A DNA stretch of 64,000 nucleotides from Bacillota bacterium (GCA_012518215.1 JAAYSV010000008.1:1-64000); one strand, 5' to 3'; positions 52,158 to 61,358 are shown, numbered from the stretch's first letter. Translations and numbers: made by a program. The notes: generated by a model not told the origin, from the letters alone.

Positions 52158-53014
52158 GGTTGTTCCATCTCCTCCACCCTGTTCTTTAGCCCCGTTGCAA
52201 TCAAATCCTCGACCCTTTCTTTTACCGATTCCACTTTTTTTTCAATGTCTTCATTGTCCCCTACCCCCTCGAAATACATGGGCTCCCCGAAATATATCTG
52301 GCAAGGCACGGGTAAGGGAAGAGGGAGTATATAAGGCGTGATGGGAAAATAGGGTGCTCCCAGCAAATTCCCCAGTTTCCTGGCATGCATTATGGTGGGA
52401 ATCGCTTCTTCCCCGCCGATAAAGGCAAAGGGTACCACCGGGGCTCCGGTTTTCAGGGCAAGGCGCATGAAGCCGCTGGTGAAATTCACCAGATTGTAAC
52501 GGTCTTTGTACAATTTGCCTATGCCGCGGATACCTTCGGGGAAAATCAACAATACCCGGCCTTCGTTCAACAGGCGTTCTGCCTGCTCACGAACTCCTGT
52601 AACCTGGCCCAAACGTATGAGCAGCGGTGAAACAATGGGCATCTTCTGGGCAAACCTATCGACCATACCTACGGGATAACGCGGCGGATCATGGTCAACG
52701 ATCATGGACATCACGGTCATCGCCCCATCCACGGGGATACCCCCCGAATGATTCCCCACCAGCATCACGGGCCCCTCGTCGGGAACATTTTCTATGCCAA
52801 TGGCCTTGACCCTGAAATAGTGCCTGTACAGCCATTTCATGGCGGGGTACAGCATTTTAAGGTAATTGCGCGACACACCGTAGGGATCGATGCCATCCTT
52901 GTTCAGGGAAAGATCAACCTTCTCGAGCAAATCATTGCATTCCTGAATATCATCATAGACGCCGGCCACTATCCCTCTGATCAGATTTAGCAATTCACCC
53001 AGCGTGTCTTCCAT
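52154..53014 (-). CDS. Lysophospholipid acyltransferase-like protein (PlsC superfamily)
   Basis: 286 residues from ATG at 53014 with AGGAGAG upstream; the frame extends 37 codons further without a site. Motif I reads GNHSGGIPVDGAM, in which His and Asp are six residues apart instead of the usual four, as in the NHSGG subgroup. LLIFPEGIRGIGK is motif III, and PVVPFAFIGGEEAIP motif IV. The N-terminus is helical (NLIRGIVAGVYDDIQECNDLLEKVDLSLNK). It is coupled to the downstream epimerase-like gene. It probably acylates a glycerolipid or related alcohol; whether acyl-CoA or acyl-ACP is the donor cannot be told. Confidence 0.8.
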   Translation of the reverse strand: MEDTLGELLNLIRGIVAGVYDDIQECNDLLEKVDLSLNKDGIDPYGVSRNYLKMLYPAMKWLYRHYFRVKAIGIENVPDEGPVMLVGNHSGGIPVDGAMTVMSMIVDHDPPRYPVGMVDRFAQKMPIVSPLLIRLGQVTGVREQAERLLNEGRVLLIFPEGIRGIGKLYKDRYNLVNFTSGFMRLALKTGAPVVPFAFIGGEEAIPTIMHARKLGNLLGAPYFPITPYILPLPLPVPCQIYFGEPMYFEGVGDNEDIEKKVESVKERVEDLIATGLKNRVEEMEQP

Positions 53015-53466
53015 CGTTGTTCTCTCTCCTGTTGATGAAATTTGTACCATGCTTGTACGGGTATGTTCTTCTTTTTTTCGCAGCCGTTTCACTGTATTGA
53101 TCCAATTTGTTTGCCCCGTCATCATACATGGAAAGTGTCATGCTGTCTGCCAGGCTTGATTCATGTATGATTTATTTCGGGCGGGCTGCAGTTCAAAGAA
53201 TGTCAAGATGTTTTTCCGTCTGTCAACCTTTATTATATCTCAATACATGCCAGTTACCAATAGGCGAAAATGAACATGATGGCGTGAACCAATCATGAGC
53301 AAAAATGGGAGAACCTCGCAAGTTTCAATTCACTTTTTTGTCTATCCAATCGTTGGTAGTTTCTCTGGTGAAAACCGAAGCCTCCCTGTAGTAACGGCAT
53401 ATTCCCCCTGCATTCATCGCCGTATCACCGGGTGTAACTTCTGTGCCATCTCCGGATAAAAATAAG
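53015..53466. other. Intergenic region before the palindromic repeat, no gene seen
   Basis: Upstream of the acyltransferase gene. It probably includes its promoter. No coding frame with homology or a ribosome binding site was found. Confidence 0.35.
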
Positions 53467-53496
53467 CGGCAGACAGTGAACGTGCACTGCCTGCCG
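53467..53496. repeat. Palindromic repeat, copy 1
   Basis: CGGCAG...CTGCCG ends with inner pairing (CAGTG with CACTG), 30 nt long, then TTTGTAGTTC. It aligns without gaps to the hairpin at 60957-60986, and several differences keep pairing possible. It could act as a terminator beyond the KamA-type gene (minus strand, stop 53706). Confidence 0.55.
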
Positions 53497-53705
53497 TTTG
53501 TAGTTCGGAATCAGCTTTCAAGGTATACATCGATCCTTGTCATGCTGCCTGCCAATGGCATTGTCAATTGTCTCACACCGGAAAAACAGCCAATGCCAAT
53601 CCGGCATTCGCTGGAAAGAGCACCCCCGGCACCGTCCGGCTCTTCACCGGAAAGCGCAAATCCTTCCGCCTGTTTGTTCCCGTTCCAGGCCGGCATCCCC
53701 AACCC

Positions 53706-54815
53706 TTATTTCATGGGCTGCAGGTCAGCATCAAGCCAGTTGGCCTCGTCATCAATGGGCCGCAGGAACAGCGCATCAGATTCATCCACGTTCTTGCTCT
53801 GATGACGCCTGAATACAAATTGTGTGTCGGTTTTGCCCACCACCTCGATCTTGCCTTCCACATGGGCCATCGCGTAACGGAAACCTTTGGCGATACCATT
53901 CAGTCTTTTACGAGCCCGTGTCAATATTTCAATTCCTCTGGCCAGGGGCACCTGGAAGTGTTTGCAATGTTTGACGGGTCGGCATTGAAAAATGTAATAG
54001 GGATGCACACCGCAAGCCACCAGGCCATCCAGAAGTTCCACCAGTGTATCCGGATCGTCATTGACACCTTGCAGCAATACCCCTTGATTTCTGAGGGTAC
54101 TGCCACTTTGTTTCAGTGCAGAAATAGCCCTTTTCGCTTCTTCCGTCAATTCCCGGGGGTGATTGAACTGGGTGACAACTACTATTTCCCTGGTCTGGCC
54201 GTAATTCTTGAGAATGGTCAGAAATTCTTGATCGAGGTATATGCGCTGGGGAAAAACCACGGGAACCCTGGAACCAAATCGGATGAATTTCAAATGTTCA
54301 ATAGCACCCAGACGACGCAGATAATCTTCAATAACCTCGTTACTCAAGGTAAAGGGATCGCCGCCGGAAATGAGTACGTTTTTTATTTCTTCATGTTCGC
54401 GGATATACTCAACCGCATCTTCCATTCTTCTGTTAATCTCATCTTCCGAATATCCCACCATTCTTTTGCGGAAACAATGGCGGCAATAGGCGTAACAAAT
54501 ATTTGTGGACAATACCAACGCCGTGGGCCCGTACTTGTGTTGCAACCCGGGTATTTTGGTGTTGTAACTTTCTCCGCTGGTGTCGTATTCCCCCGCTTCA
54601 TTCAGTTCCTGTTCATCGGGAATACATAGTTTTCTAACAGGATCGCCCTCGTCCGACCAATCGATCAGGTCCAGGTAATATCTTGTCACCCGCATGGGAT
54701 GCCGTGCACAGACCAACATCAACCTTTCTTTCTGTTCAGGCGGAAGATGAAATTCCTTTTCCAATTCTTCCACACTGGCCACACTTTCTTTCAGCAATTC
54801 ACTCCAAACAGCCAT
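53706..54815 (-). CDS. Lysine 2,3-aminomutase-family radical SAM enzyme
   Basis: A 369-residue KamA/YodO-type protein. ATG at 54815 has GGAG nine bases upstream. The radical SAM cluster motif is CYAYCRHC (Cys 107, 111, 114), then FRKRMV. NVLISGGDPFTLSNE follows, as does RFGSRVPVVFPQRI and VVVTQFNHPRELTEEAKRA. The PLP lysine region is near the C-terminus, after HPYYIFQCRPVKHCKHFQVPL. It is shorter than KamA (about 415) and without the C-terminal zinc cysteines, so lysine 2,3-aminomutase, glutamate 2,3-aminomutase or an EpmB-like enzyme are all possible. It stands alone. Confidence 0.85.
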   Translation of the reverse strand: MAVWSELLKESVASVEELEKEFHLPPEQKERLMLVCARHPMRVTRYYLDLIDWSDEGDPVRKLCIPDEQELNEAGEYDTSGESYNTKIPGLQHKYGPTALVLSTNICYAYCRHCFRKRMVGYSEDEINRRMEDAVEYIREHEEIKNVLISGGDPFTLSNEVIEDYLRRLGAIEHLKFIRFGSRVPVVFPQRIYLDQEFLTILKNYGQTREIVVVTQFNHPRELTEEAKRAISALKQSGSTLRNQGVLLQGVNDDPDTLVELLDGLVACGVHPYYIFQCRPVKHCKHFQVPLARGIEILTRARKRLNGIAKGFRYAMAHVEGKIEVVGKTDTQFVFRRHQSKNVDESDALFLRPIDDEANWLDADLQPMK

Positions 54816-55385
54816 ACCGATCACTCCACATATTTTAAGGACCCTGCGCCTTGATGTGATCAAGTAAAAGCATTATACCGGTTGGCTCTTCCGACAGAGA
54901 AAAAATAGAAGTACGATGATCCTTGCCTTTGATAGTCAGATCTACTGAAAAACAGCCCTCGCCTTTCAACGGGGGGTTTGAAAATGACAACGTGCCCGGG
55001 ATGTCACTCGAATTGGTTCCTGCGGTATCAACCGGTATACGCTTCTATTGTTCTTTATTCAAAAATAAATTTGCGACGCAAAACAATCCCTTTTTTCCCC
55101 GCTACATGATATAGTTCAACAAAACTGACCCAAACCCTGCAAAAATACGACCATTTTCTGTTGGGCAAATTCTGGCATGCCATCCATAAATCGCTTCATG
55201 TCCCCGAAAAGCTTGAAGAAACCGATGAGAAGATTGCAGTTTATGCTTGTGAATTTACCCCGGCCGGGACCGCGGGCGTACCGGTAAAACCTGTAGCTTC
55301 ACCGGAAACAGGCCTGTTTTTTCAGGCACTCCGGGAGTATGTACAGGAATTTATACAGCCCCCGGCATCGGCAAGGGCGAAATTG
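54816..55385. other. Intergenic region, no gene seen
   Basis: The gap lies upstream of the aminomutase gene and downstream of the amidase gene (both minus strand). A plus-strand frame beginning at 55161 lacks homology and continues as the antisense of the amidase gene, so I do not call it. No repeat or structured RNA was recognised. Confidence 0.4.
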
Positions 55386-56819
55386 TTATTCCCGGTCCTG
55401 GATACGACGCCAGGGCTGTGCCGCCTCGAGCTCGAAGGCAAGTTCAAGCAAAGTACGTTCGTCGCCCTCCCTGGCCGCCAGCTGGATACCGATAGGCAGA
55501 TCGCCTGCCGAATGCCCCAGGGGCAGCGAGATGGCCGGCGAACCCGAAGCATTGTTGGGCGGAGTGAAATTCATGAAATTGATGACGCGCACGATCAGTT
55601 CCTCGTAAGGGACACCGGGATTCAACCACCCCAGGGGCGGTGGCACAGTGCCGACGGTAGGTGATATCACCACGTCATGATCATCAAAAAAGTGGGCATA
55701 GCTCTCACGGGAGCGCCGCAGACGAAGCGCAGCGCCGGGTAATTTACCCAAGCGAGCAAGCCCCATTTTCGCAAGGCTCTTCGACATATCATTCAGACGG
55801 TTGGCATCGAATCCCCGCCCGAAGAGTACAGGCCCCAGCTTTGCGATACCGAGAGCCAACCCCCCGTAATAGGTCAGGAAATCGGAAATGAATTCCTCAT
55901 CCAGGGGGATGGTAGCATGCTCCACGCGGTGGCCGAGACTCTCCAGCAGTTCTGCTGCCTTTTCCACGGCAGCGCGGGTTTCCCTGTCCGTGGGCTCTTC
56001 GGTGATGGAATCAACGATCATACCGATACGCAGGCGCCGCTTGCCCGGGCCTTCCACTTTCCCCACAGGCTTCAGCTTGGTGTTGCGGTAGTAACGCTCC
56101 GCCTCCGCGAGGAAGAAAGCCGTGTCGCGCACGCTGCGCGTGAGCACCCCTTCGTATACGATATTCACGGGCAGGAAGCGCCCGACCTCGGCATTCACCA
56201 GGCGATTGCGAGTTACTTTCAAGCCCACCACACCACAGCAGGCGGCAGGAATGCGTATGGAACCACCGCCGTCCTCGCCGTGAGCCAGGGGTAAAGCCCC
56301 CGTGGCCACCAGTACGGCAGAGCCGGCCGAGGAGCCTCCGGAAGAAAAACCGGGATTCCAGGGATTGTGCACCGCCGGTTCGTTCTGGAATTCTCCTGAA
56401 GGTATGAGCCCGAACTCGGGCAGGCGGCTCTTGCCCAGGATGATAGGGCCCTGAGCCAGCAACTGGCGGGTGAAAGCACTGTGTTTCCTGGCAGGTGCCA
56501 CGTTTTGCAGCGCCTCGGAGCCGTTCCGGGTAGGCAATCCAGCCACATCGATATCGTCCTTTATCATGGTGGGCACACCGCCGAAAGGCCCCTTCGGCGG
56601 CCGCTGAGCCTCTTTCCGTGCCCGCTCGTAATCCCTTGTAGCCACTACATTCAGCAGTGGATCGATACTTTCAATGCGGGCGATTGCCGCATCCACTGCT
56701 TCTGCAGCACTGATTTCACCTTTCGCAATGCATTCTGCCACTCCCGTGGCATCCATCTCGCCCAGAGCATCATCGCGGAAAGCATGCACCCTGGCATTGT
56801 CTTTAACTACCCCAGACAT
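55386..56819 (-). CDS. Amidase-signature family amidase
   Basis: A 477-residue amidase. The catalytic triad is visible: Lys87 in PTMIKDDID, a cis-Ser in GFSSGGSSAGSA (about 163), and the nucleophile Ser187 in GEDGGGSIRIPA. LGKSRLPEFGLIPSGEFQNEPAVHNPW is typical of bacterial amidases distinct from GatA. ATG at 56819 has GGGGGTGAAGG upstream; TTG five codons earlier is an alternative. The gene is GC-richer than its neighbours, which may indicate later acquisition. The substrate is unknown; ring- or carboxyl-linked amides are typical for the family. Confidence 0.87.
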   Translation of the reverse strand: MSGVVKDNARVHAFRDDALGEMDATGVAECIAKGEISAAEAVDAAIARIESIDPLLNVVATRDYERARKEAQRPPKGPFGGVPTMIKDDIDVAGLPTRNGSEALQNVAPARKHSAFTRQLLAQGPIILGKSRLPEFGLIPSGEFQNEPAVHNPWNPGFSSGGSSAGSAVLVATGALPLAHGEDGGGSIRIPAACCGVVGLKVTRNRLVNAEVGRFLPVNIVYEGVLTRSVRDTAFFLAEAERYYRNTKLKPVGKVEGPGKRRLRIGMIVDSITEEPTDRETRAAVEKAAELLESLGHRVEHATIPLDEEFISDFLTYYGGLALGIAKLGPVLFGRGFDANRLNDMSKSLAKMGLARLGKLPGAALRLRRSRESYAHFFDDHDVVISPTVGTVPPPLGWLNPGVPYEELIVRVINFMNFTPPNNASGSPAISLPLGHSAGDLPIGIQLAAREGDERTLLELAFELEAAQPWRRIQDRE

Positions 56820-57102
56820 AACCTTCACCCCCAAGGCAAATGTTCTTCATTCTACGGGATAATTATAGCAATACCTGGTAATGAACGTCAAACCCCCAAC
56901 CCGGGGAGACGGTTTCAACCTACTTCAGGAAAAAAGAAAGAACCCCGCAATTTTCAACACACTTTTTTATCTATTGTATTTTGATAGCTTCCCTGATGGG
57001 GGTACACGGGAGGTATGAATTGAAACCTCGAATCGATGCCAGTCGCTTCCGAAAACCATCCCGGTATAATTGATTTCAACCGGGAAAATAATAATAAGGT
57101 AT

Positions 57103-58161
57103 ATGATGAACATCAGAAACAAATTCAGATATGAAACAAATTCAATCCAGCCTGGCCAGCTGGCTGACATCGTCCCCGGCCTGGACAAAGTGCAGAACCT
57201 GCTTGGCACTACCCTGTGCTCCAGGGTTCCATCACTGCAAAAGGCCCTCTCCCATAGCCGGCAAGTTCCGGGCAAGATGATCCGCCCGGCTCTGGTGATT
57301 CTTTCTTCCCTGCTTTTTTCCGGAAATGAAACCAGGCCCGTTTTCAATGAGTCCGATGTGGTGATCGAGGTGGCAACCGCCGCGGAACTTATCCATTCCG
57401 CCTCCCTTATCCATGACGATATCATTGACAATGCGTCTCTCCGCAGGGGAATCCCCGCCGTTCATGTGGTCTTCGGTAAAACACCGGCAGTACAGGTCGG
57501 CAATTTCTACCTGGCCAAAGCATTTCATCTCTTGCAAAAAAACAAAAAAGCCAATATCCTGACGTTGATGAATAAAGCCGTTTCCCTGATGTGCCAGGGT
57601 GAATCCGAACAGCTTGAAAAATGCTTTGACTGCAACCTGAGCGAGAAGGAATACCGGGCCCGGAATTTTAAAAAGACTTCCATCCTGCTGGCCGCTTGCT
57701 GCGAGGCGGGCGCACTTGCTGTGGGTATCAAGGATGAAAAACAACTTGGGCATCTCCGTTCCTTTGGTAAATGTCTGGGCCATGCCTTTCAGATCGTTGA
57801 TGATATATTGGACTTCATAGCTCACCCCCGTGATCTGGGAAAACCGGTAACCAACGACTTCAAACAAGGGAATGTGACCCTGCCCCTTATTTACATGCTC
57901 AGGAAAAAACATTACCGAAAAATTATTGCTACGATGATAGATTCGGGCGATGTGTCTTCAAAAAGAAATATTCTCAGAAAAATGGTTATCGGAAGCGGTG
58001 CTTTGAAATACTCTCTTGATGAAGCAGACAGGGCAATTGCTGCCGCATACTTGAATTTGAACAGTTTTGCTCCTTCAATTTACAAAGATTGTTTGCAGTT
58101 GATAATGGAAAAAATCCCTGAAAAGATAAAAACCTTTATGTTGTCAAACCAGGGAAGATAG
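57103..58161 (+). CDS. Polyprenyl diphosphate synthase
   Basis: A 352-residue trans-isoprenyl diphosphate synthase. The first Asp-rich region reads LIHSASLIHDDIIDNASLRRG and the second GHAFQIVDDILDF, both with the DDxxD core. GKMIRPALVILSS and FYLAKAFHLL are other family positions, and KPVTNDFKQGNVTLPLIY follows the second motif. The start is uncertain: ATG at 57103 or 57106, with AAGGT close upstream. It likely makes the isoprenoid side chain of a quinone or a chain-length intermediate. It is followed, 164 bp later, by an SCP2-domain gene on the same strand that has its own promoter. Confidence 0.85.
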   Translation: MMNIRNKFRYETNSIQPGQLADIVPGLDKVQNLLGTTLCSRVPSLQKALSHSRQVPGKMIRPALVILSSLLFSGNETRPVFNESDVVIEVATAAELIHSASLIHDDIIDNASLRRGIPAVHVVFGKTPAVQVGNFYLAKAFHLLQKNKKANILTLMNKAVSLMCQGESEQLEKCFDCNLSEKEYRARNFKKTSILLAACCEAGALAVGIKDEKQLGHLRSFGKCLGHAFQIVDDILDFIAHPRDLGKPVTNDFKQGNVTLPLIYMLRKKHYRKIIATMIDSGDVSSKRNILRKMVIGSGALKYSLDEADRAIAAAYLNLNSFAPSIYKDCLQLIMEKIPEKIKTFMLSNQGR

Positions 58162-58208
58162 AAAGGTTTCAAAGATGATCGATATGGGAATATTTCCAAT
58201 ATTCCATA

Positions 58209-58237
58209 TTGACAAAATTTTGTAATTAAATTATAAT
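58209..58237 (+). promoter_or_regulatory. Consensus promoter of the first SCP2 gene
   Basis: TTGACA (58209-58214), 17-bp spacer, TATAAT (58232-58237); a perfect sigma-A type match. The following 5' leader is about 80 bp and resembles that of the second SCP2 gene. Confidence 0.85.
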
Positions 58238-58325
58238 CGCCTTTGGGAAATATTTTAATTGCTTAAGTAATCAATTATCCGTGATTGATTGCTTGAGTAA
58301 ATATTCTAAAAGGAGGTTTGCCTAT

Positions 58326-58658
58326 ATGACTTATGAAGAAATCCTTGTTGACATCAAGAAACAAGTGGGGGAAGCCGACCCGGCAAAGATCAAGGGTGTT
58401 GATGCGGTATTCCAATTTGAACTTACCGGTGACAACGGCGGAACTTTCCATGCCGTGGTGGCGGAAGGCAAAGCGGATATCGTAGATGCTGTTCATGACA
58501 GCCCCAACGTCACCATCATCCTGTCAACGGACGTCCTGGCAGATTTGATGGATGGAAAACTTAACCCCACATCCGCTTTCATGGCCGGAAAACTGAAAGT
58601 AAAAGGTGATATGGCCCTGGCCATGAAACTGCAGGCCCTCATCGGCTCTGCCAGATAG
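58326..58658 (+). CDS. SCP2 sterol-carrier-domain protein, copy 1
   Basis: A 110-residue, single-domain SCP2 protein, a small soluble lipid-binding fold. IKGVDAVFQFELTGDNGG, FHAVVAEGKADIVDAVHDSPNVTIILSTDVLADLMDGKLNPTSAFMAGKLKVKGD and ALAMKLQALI follow the family pattern. ATG at 58326 is supported by AAAGGAGG nine bases upstream, so the frame's 15 upstream codons are excluded. It is 82 of 107 residues identical to the second copy at 60538. It has its own strong promoter and terminator, so it is probably well expressed. The bound lipid is unknown. Confidence 0.92.
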   Translation: MTYEEILVDIKKQVGEADPAKIKGVDAVFQFELTGDNGGTFHAVVAEGKADIVDAVHDSPNVTIILSTDVLADLMDGKLNPTSAFMAGKLKVKGDMALAMKLQALIGSAR

Positions 58659-58688
58659 CTGTTTTTGAATATGATTTGTGTGCAAAAA

Positions 58689-58717
58689 GGAAACCCTGTC
58701 ACAGGGTTTCCTTTTTT
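58689..58717 (+). terminator. Intrinsic terminator of the first SCP2 gene
   Basis: GGAAACCCTG (58689-58698), TCA loop, CAGGGTTTCC (58702-58711), then six T residues. It is a near-ideal rho-independent terminator. Confidence 0.95.
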
Positions 58718-58929
58718 ATCTTCCACCCCCATGTTTATCATTTATCCTTCCATCATGGAAAAAATGTCATTTCCCGCTTTCAGGTTTGTATCTGTTTTGG
58801 GAAAAACCGGGTAGAGGGGAAGGTATTACCCGGTGGCATTTTTTCTTCAGGCCCAACTCTTTATGTACAATTATTTGAATGTCTTCAGTTTCTAGGATAT
58901 AATTTCCCCTGTGAAAGGATCCTACGAAC

Positions 58930-60318
58930 GTGGAAAAACTACTTCATCTCGACCGGGACAAAATATACCAGGATCTGTGGCGTCTGTCATGGCCGGTTAT
59001 GACTTTTATGGTGTTCCAGACCACCCTGGAACTGGTAGATCTGTACTGGGTTGGTTACCTGGGCACGGATGCCGTAGCGGCACTTTCCCTTTCCAACGGC
59101 CTTTTCTGGATGTTGTTTACCTTCTCGGATATAATAACTATCTCGACCCTCGCTCTGGTCGCACGCTACCGCGGCGCCGATGATGCTGGCAACGTGGCTG
59201 TGGTAGCGCGTCACAGTTTCTGGCTGGCCACCTTCATCTCGGTAGCAGTAACCGTACTGATTCTTGCTCTGGGCAATACCTTCATTTCCCTTTACAGGGT
59301 CGATATGGAAGTACACGGAATGGCTGTAACTTACCTCGATGTTATCGGCATCAGCATGCTCTTTGCTTATCCCGGCATGGCCATGGGTGCTACCTTGCAA
59401 GGAGTCGGCGATACCCGCACCCCCATGGTTATCCTGGTGATAACCAATATCGTCAATATCATCCTCGATCCCATCCTGATCTTCGGATTGGCCGGAGCGC
59501 CCGAAATGGGCATTCTGGGTGCCGCTCTTGCTACATTGCTGGCCCGGGTTGTCGGCTTCCTGTTGATGTTCTATATCTTGCTTAGCGGCAAGATCTCTTC
59601 CAGCAGGCTCAGGGTAGCAGGGCTTTTGAAATGGAAATTTCAGCTTTCCTATTTCAAGAGAATCATCGAGATCGGACTGCCGGCCTTCACCCAAACCCTC
59701 ACCCGTCCCCTCACCGGCCTGATCCTGATGTGGCTGGTCGCTTTTTTCGGAACTTCGGCTATAGCCGCCTACGGCATCGGGCTGCGGCTGCTGGGTTTTG
59801 CCTTTATTCTTCTTTCGGGCCTGACGGTGGGTACCTCCACCATGATCGGTCAGAGCCTCGGCGCAAATTTGCACTCCCTCACCAGGGAAATCATCCGCAA
59901 GGCCATGCTGCTTAGCCTGATCGTTCAGGCGGTCATAACCTGCCTTTTCTTCTTTGCCGCCCCGGCCGTGGTGGGGCTCTTTACCAAAGATCCCGAAGCC
60001 TTTCAGCTTGGAGTCAGTTATCTGAGAATAATCTCCGCATGCATGATACCGATGGGCCCCTTTCATATTATTGACGCCGTATTCAAGGGTTCCGGTTATA
60101 CGGTGCCCCCGATGGTCAGCGCCCTGGTATCCAATTTTGTGATCAAACTGCCCGCCGCATATATCATGGCCTTGCCGCTCAACCTGGGTATCGATGGTAT
60201 CTGGTGGGCGATCAGCATATCAGTGGTCACCGAACTTTTTATCCTGTGGCCCTGGTATCGCCAAGGCGGTTGGTCCCGTCGCGAAATACGGGTCGGCACC
60301 CTCGGTACAGCGGAATAA
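58930..60318 (+). CDS. MATE-family efflux transporter
   Basis: A 462-residue, twelve-helix multidrug/toxin extrusion-type transporter that exchanges cations for Na+ or H+. GTG at 58930 has AAAGGA ten bases upstream. Features are SWPVMTFMVFQTTLELVDLYWVG in helix 1, ATLQGVGDTRTPM, GLPAFTQTLTRPL in the second half, and LTVGTSTMIGQSLGAN plus FHIIDAVFKGSGYTVPPM. The end of the second half repeats the first. It stands between the two SCP2 genes, which have independent promoters. A lipid-flippase-like substrate is conceivable but not shown. Confidence 0.92.
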   Translation: MEKLLHLDRDKIYQDLWRLSWPVMTFMVFQTTLELVDLYWVGYLGTDAVAALSLSNGLFWMLFTFSDIITISTLALVARYRGADDAGNVAVVARHSFWLATFISVAVTVLILALGNTFISLYRVDMEVHGMAVTYLDVIGISMLFAYPGMAMGATLQGVGDTRTPMVILVITNIVNIILDPILIFGLAGAPEMGILGAALATLLARVVGFLLMFYILLSGKISSSRLRVAGLLKWKFQLSYFKRIIEIGLPAFTQTLTRPLTGLILMWLVAFFGTSAIAAYGIGLRLLGFAFILLSGLTVGTSTMIGQSLGANLHSLTREIIRKAMLLSLIVQAVITCLFFFAAPAVVGLFTKDPEAFQLGVSYLRIISACMIPMGPFHIIDAVFKGSGYTVPPMVSALVSNFVIKLPAAYIMALPLNLGIDGIWWAISISVVTELFILWPWYRQGGWSRREIRVGTLGTAE

Positions 60319-60422
60319 AGCCCACTTCCTGCATCCCTGTCGATGACCCGTTCAGACCTTGGCTTCCTCGATGGATTCAACCATGTAATTGAACTATCTG
60401 CAGATATTATCGATTTTTGTTG

Positions 60423-60451
60423 TTGACAAAAAATTATGAATCTATTATAAT
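60423..60451 (+). promoter_or_regulatory. Consensus promoter of the second SCP2 gene
   Basis: TTGACA (60423-60428), 17-bp spacer, TATAAT (60446-60451), another perfect match. Its leader again ends in a GATTGCTTG...AAAGGAGG stretch like that of copy 1. Confidence 0.85.
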
Positions 60452-60537
60452 TTCGATTGGAACTAATTAAACAGGTTAAGTAATTGATGAATTATATTGA
60501 TTGCTTGGCCAAAAAATTTTAAAGGAGGTTTTGTTTA

Positions 60538-60861
60538 ATGGCTTTTGCAGATATCCTGAGCGCCATCAAGCAAAAAGTAGGAGAAGCGGATCCGGCAAAA
60601 ATCAAGGGCGTTGACGCTGTATTCCAATTTGATCTTTCCGGTGACAACGGCGGTGTTTTTCATGCCGTGGTGGCAGAAGGGGAAGCTGAAATCGTGGACG
60701 CTCCCCATGACAGCCCCAACGTGACCATTATTTTGTCCGCAGAAGATTTTGAAAAAATGATGGAAGGGCAACTCAATGCCACTTCCGCCTTCATGGCTGG
60801 CAAACTGAAAGTCAAAGGCGACATGTCTCTGGCCATGAAGCTGCAAGCACTCATTGGCTAG
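60538..60861 (+). CDS. SCP2 sterol-carrier-domain protein, copy 2
   Basis: A 107-residue SCP2-domain protein and close paralogue of the 58326-58658 product. Differences cluster in the N-terminal nine residues and a central loop (AEDFEKMMEGQLN against TDVLADLMDGKLN); the C-terminal KLKVKGD-helix part is nearly identical. AAAGGAGG lies nine bases upstream of the ATG. Its own promoter is at 60423. No T-run terminator is obvious downstream; a palindromic repeat is at 60954. It may be a small, abundant lipid carrier. Confidence 0.92.
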   Translation: MAFADILSAIKQKVGEADPAKIKGVDAVFQFDLSGDNGGVFHAVVAEGEAEIVDAPHDSPNVTIILSAEDFEKMMEGQLNATSAFMAGKLKVKGDMSLAMKLQALIG

Positions 60862-60953
60862 GTTGTAGTTACATAATGTGCCAAACCTGATAATACCCCC
60901 TTCTACACAAAAACCGTGGGCGTTTGTCAGGATGTGGAAAGAGAAATGATACG

Positions 60954-60989
60954 AAACGGCAGATAGTGGGAATCCATTGTCTGCCGTTT
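60954..60989. repeat. Palindromic repeat, copy 2
   Basis: AAACGGCAGA and TCTGCCGTTT form a 10-bp perfect stem, with weaker inner pairing. It is alignable to the 53467-53496 hairpin. It could terminate the SCP2 transcript or the opposing tRNA transcript. Confidence 0.6.
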
Positions 60990-61195
60990 GTTGTTCATCG
61001 TTCTGCGCAAAAAATATTCCAGACAGAAAAGTCGCAAAGGATCGGAAAGAAAACCGGCAGCGGGAAATGTAAAGTCCTGCCGCCATTTTTTGTATGTACC
61101 GGTTTTGCTGCGCTCTCCACGGGGACAAGCCATATAACCCTGAAATGTTATGGAGTGGAGGAAAACGAAAAGAAATTGTGTATCCACCGATCAAA

Positions 61196-61224
61196 AGCAA
61201 AAAGCCCGCTCTTGCGAGTGGGCT
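61196..61224 (-). terminator. Terminator after tRNA-Leu
   Basis: On the minus strand AGCCCACTC, loop GCAA, GAGCGGGCT, then TTTTTGC. It lies about 50 bp beyond the tRNA 3' end. Confidence 0.85.
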
Positions 61225-61273
61225 TCCGCTGCTTGCCAGATAATTTGTTTGTACGAAATGTTGCCCAAGGCAA

Positions 61274-61358
61274 TGGTGTCGGGAGGGGGACTTGAACCCC
61301 CACGGTATAAACCACACGCCCCTCAAACGTGCGCGTCTGCCGATTCCGCCACCCCGAC
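61274..61358 (-). tRNA. tRNA-Leu (anticodon GAG)
   Basis: Minus-strand class II tRNA of 85 nt with encoded CCA. The acceptor stem pairs GTCGGGG with TCCCGAC (one G-U), the discriminator is A, and CCA follows. The anticodon stem CACGT/GCGTG encloses loop TTGAGGG, so the anticodon is GAG, reading CUC/CUU leucine codons. A long variable arm (TGTGG...CCGTG type) and a T-arm with GGTTCAAGTCC are present. Its terminator is at 61196-61224. Confidence 0.95.

Noticed and set aside
53568-54629. Long plus-strand frame over the aminomutase gene (also 58987-60066 minus, 23942-25183 minus and 14072-15394 plus)
   Set aside because: Each lies opposite a gene with clear family motifs; their sequences are low-quality shadow translations.
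55161-55664. Plus-strand frame entering the amidase gene
   Set aside because: The second half is antisense to the amidase; the first half has no homology.
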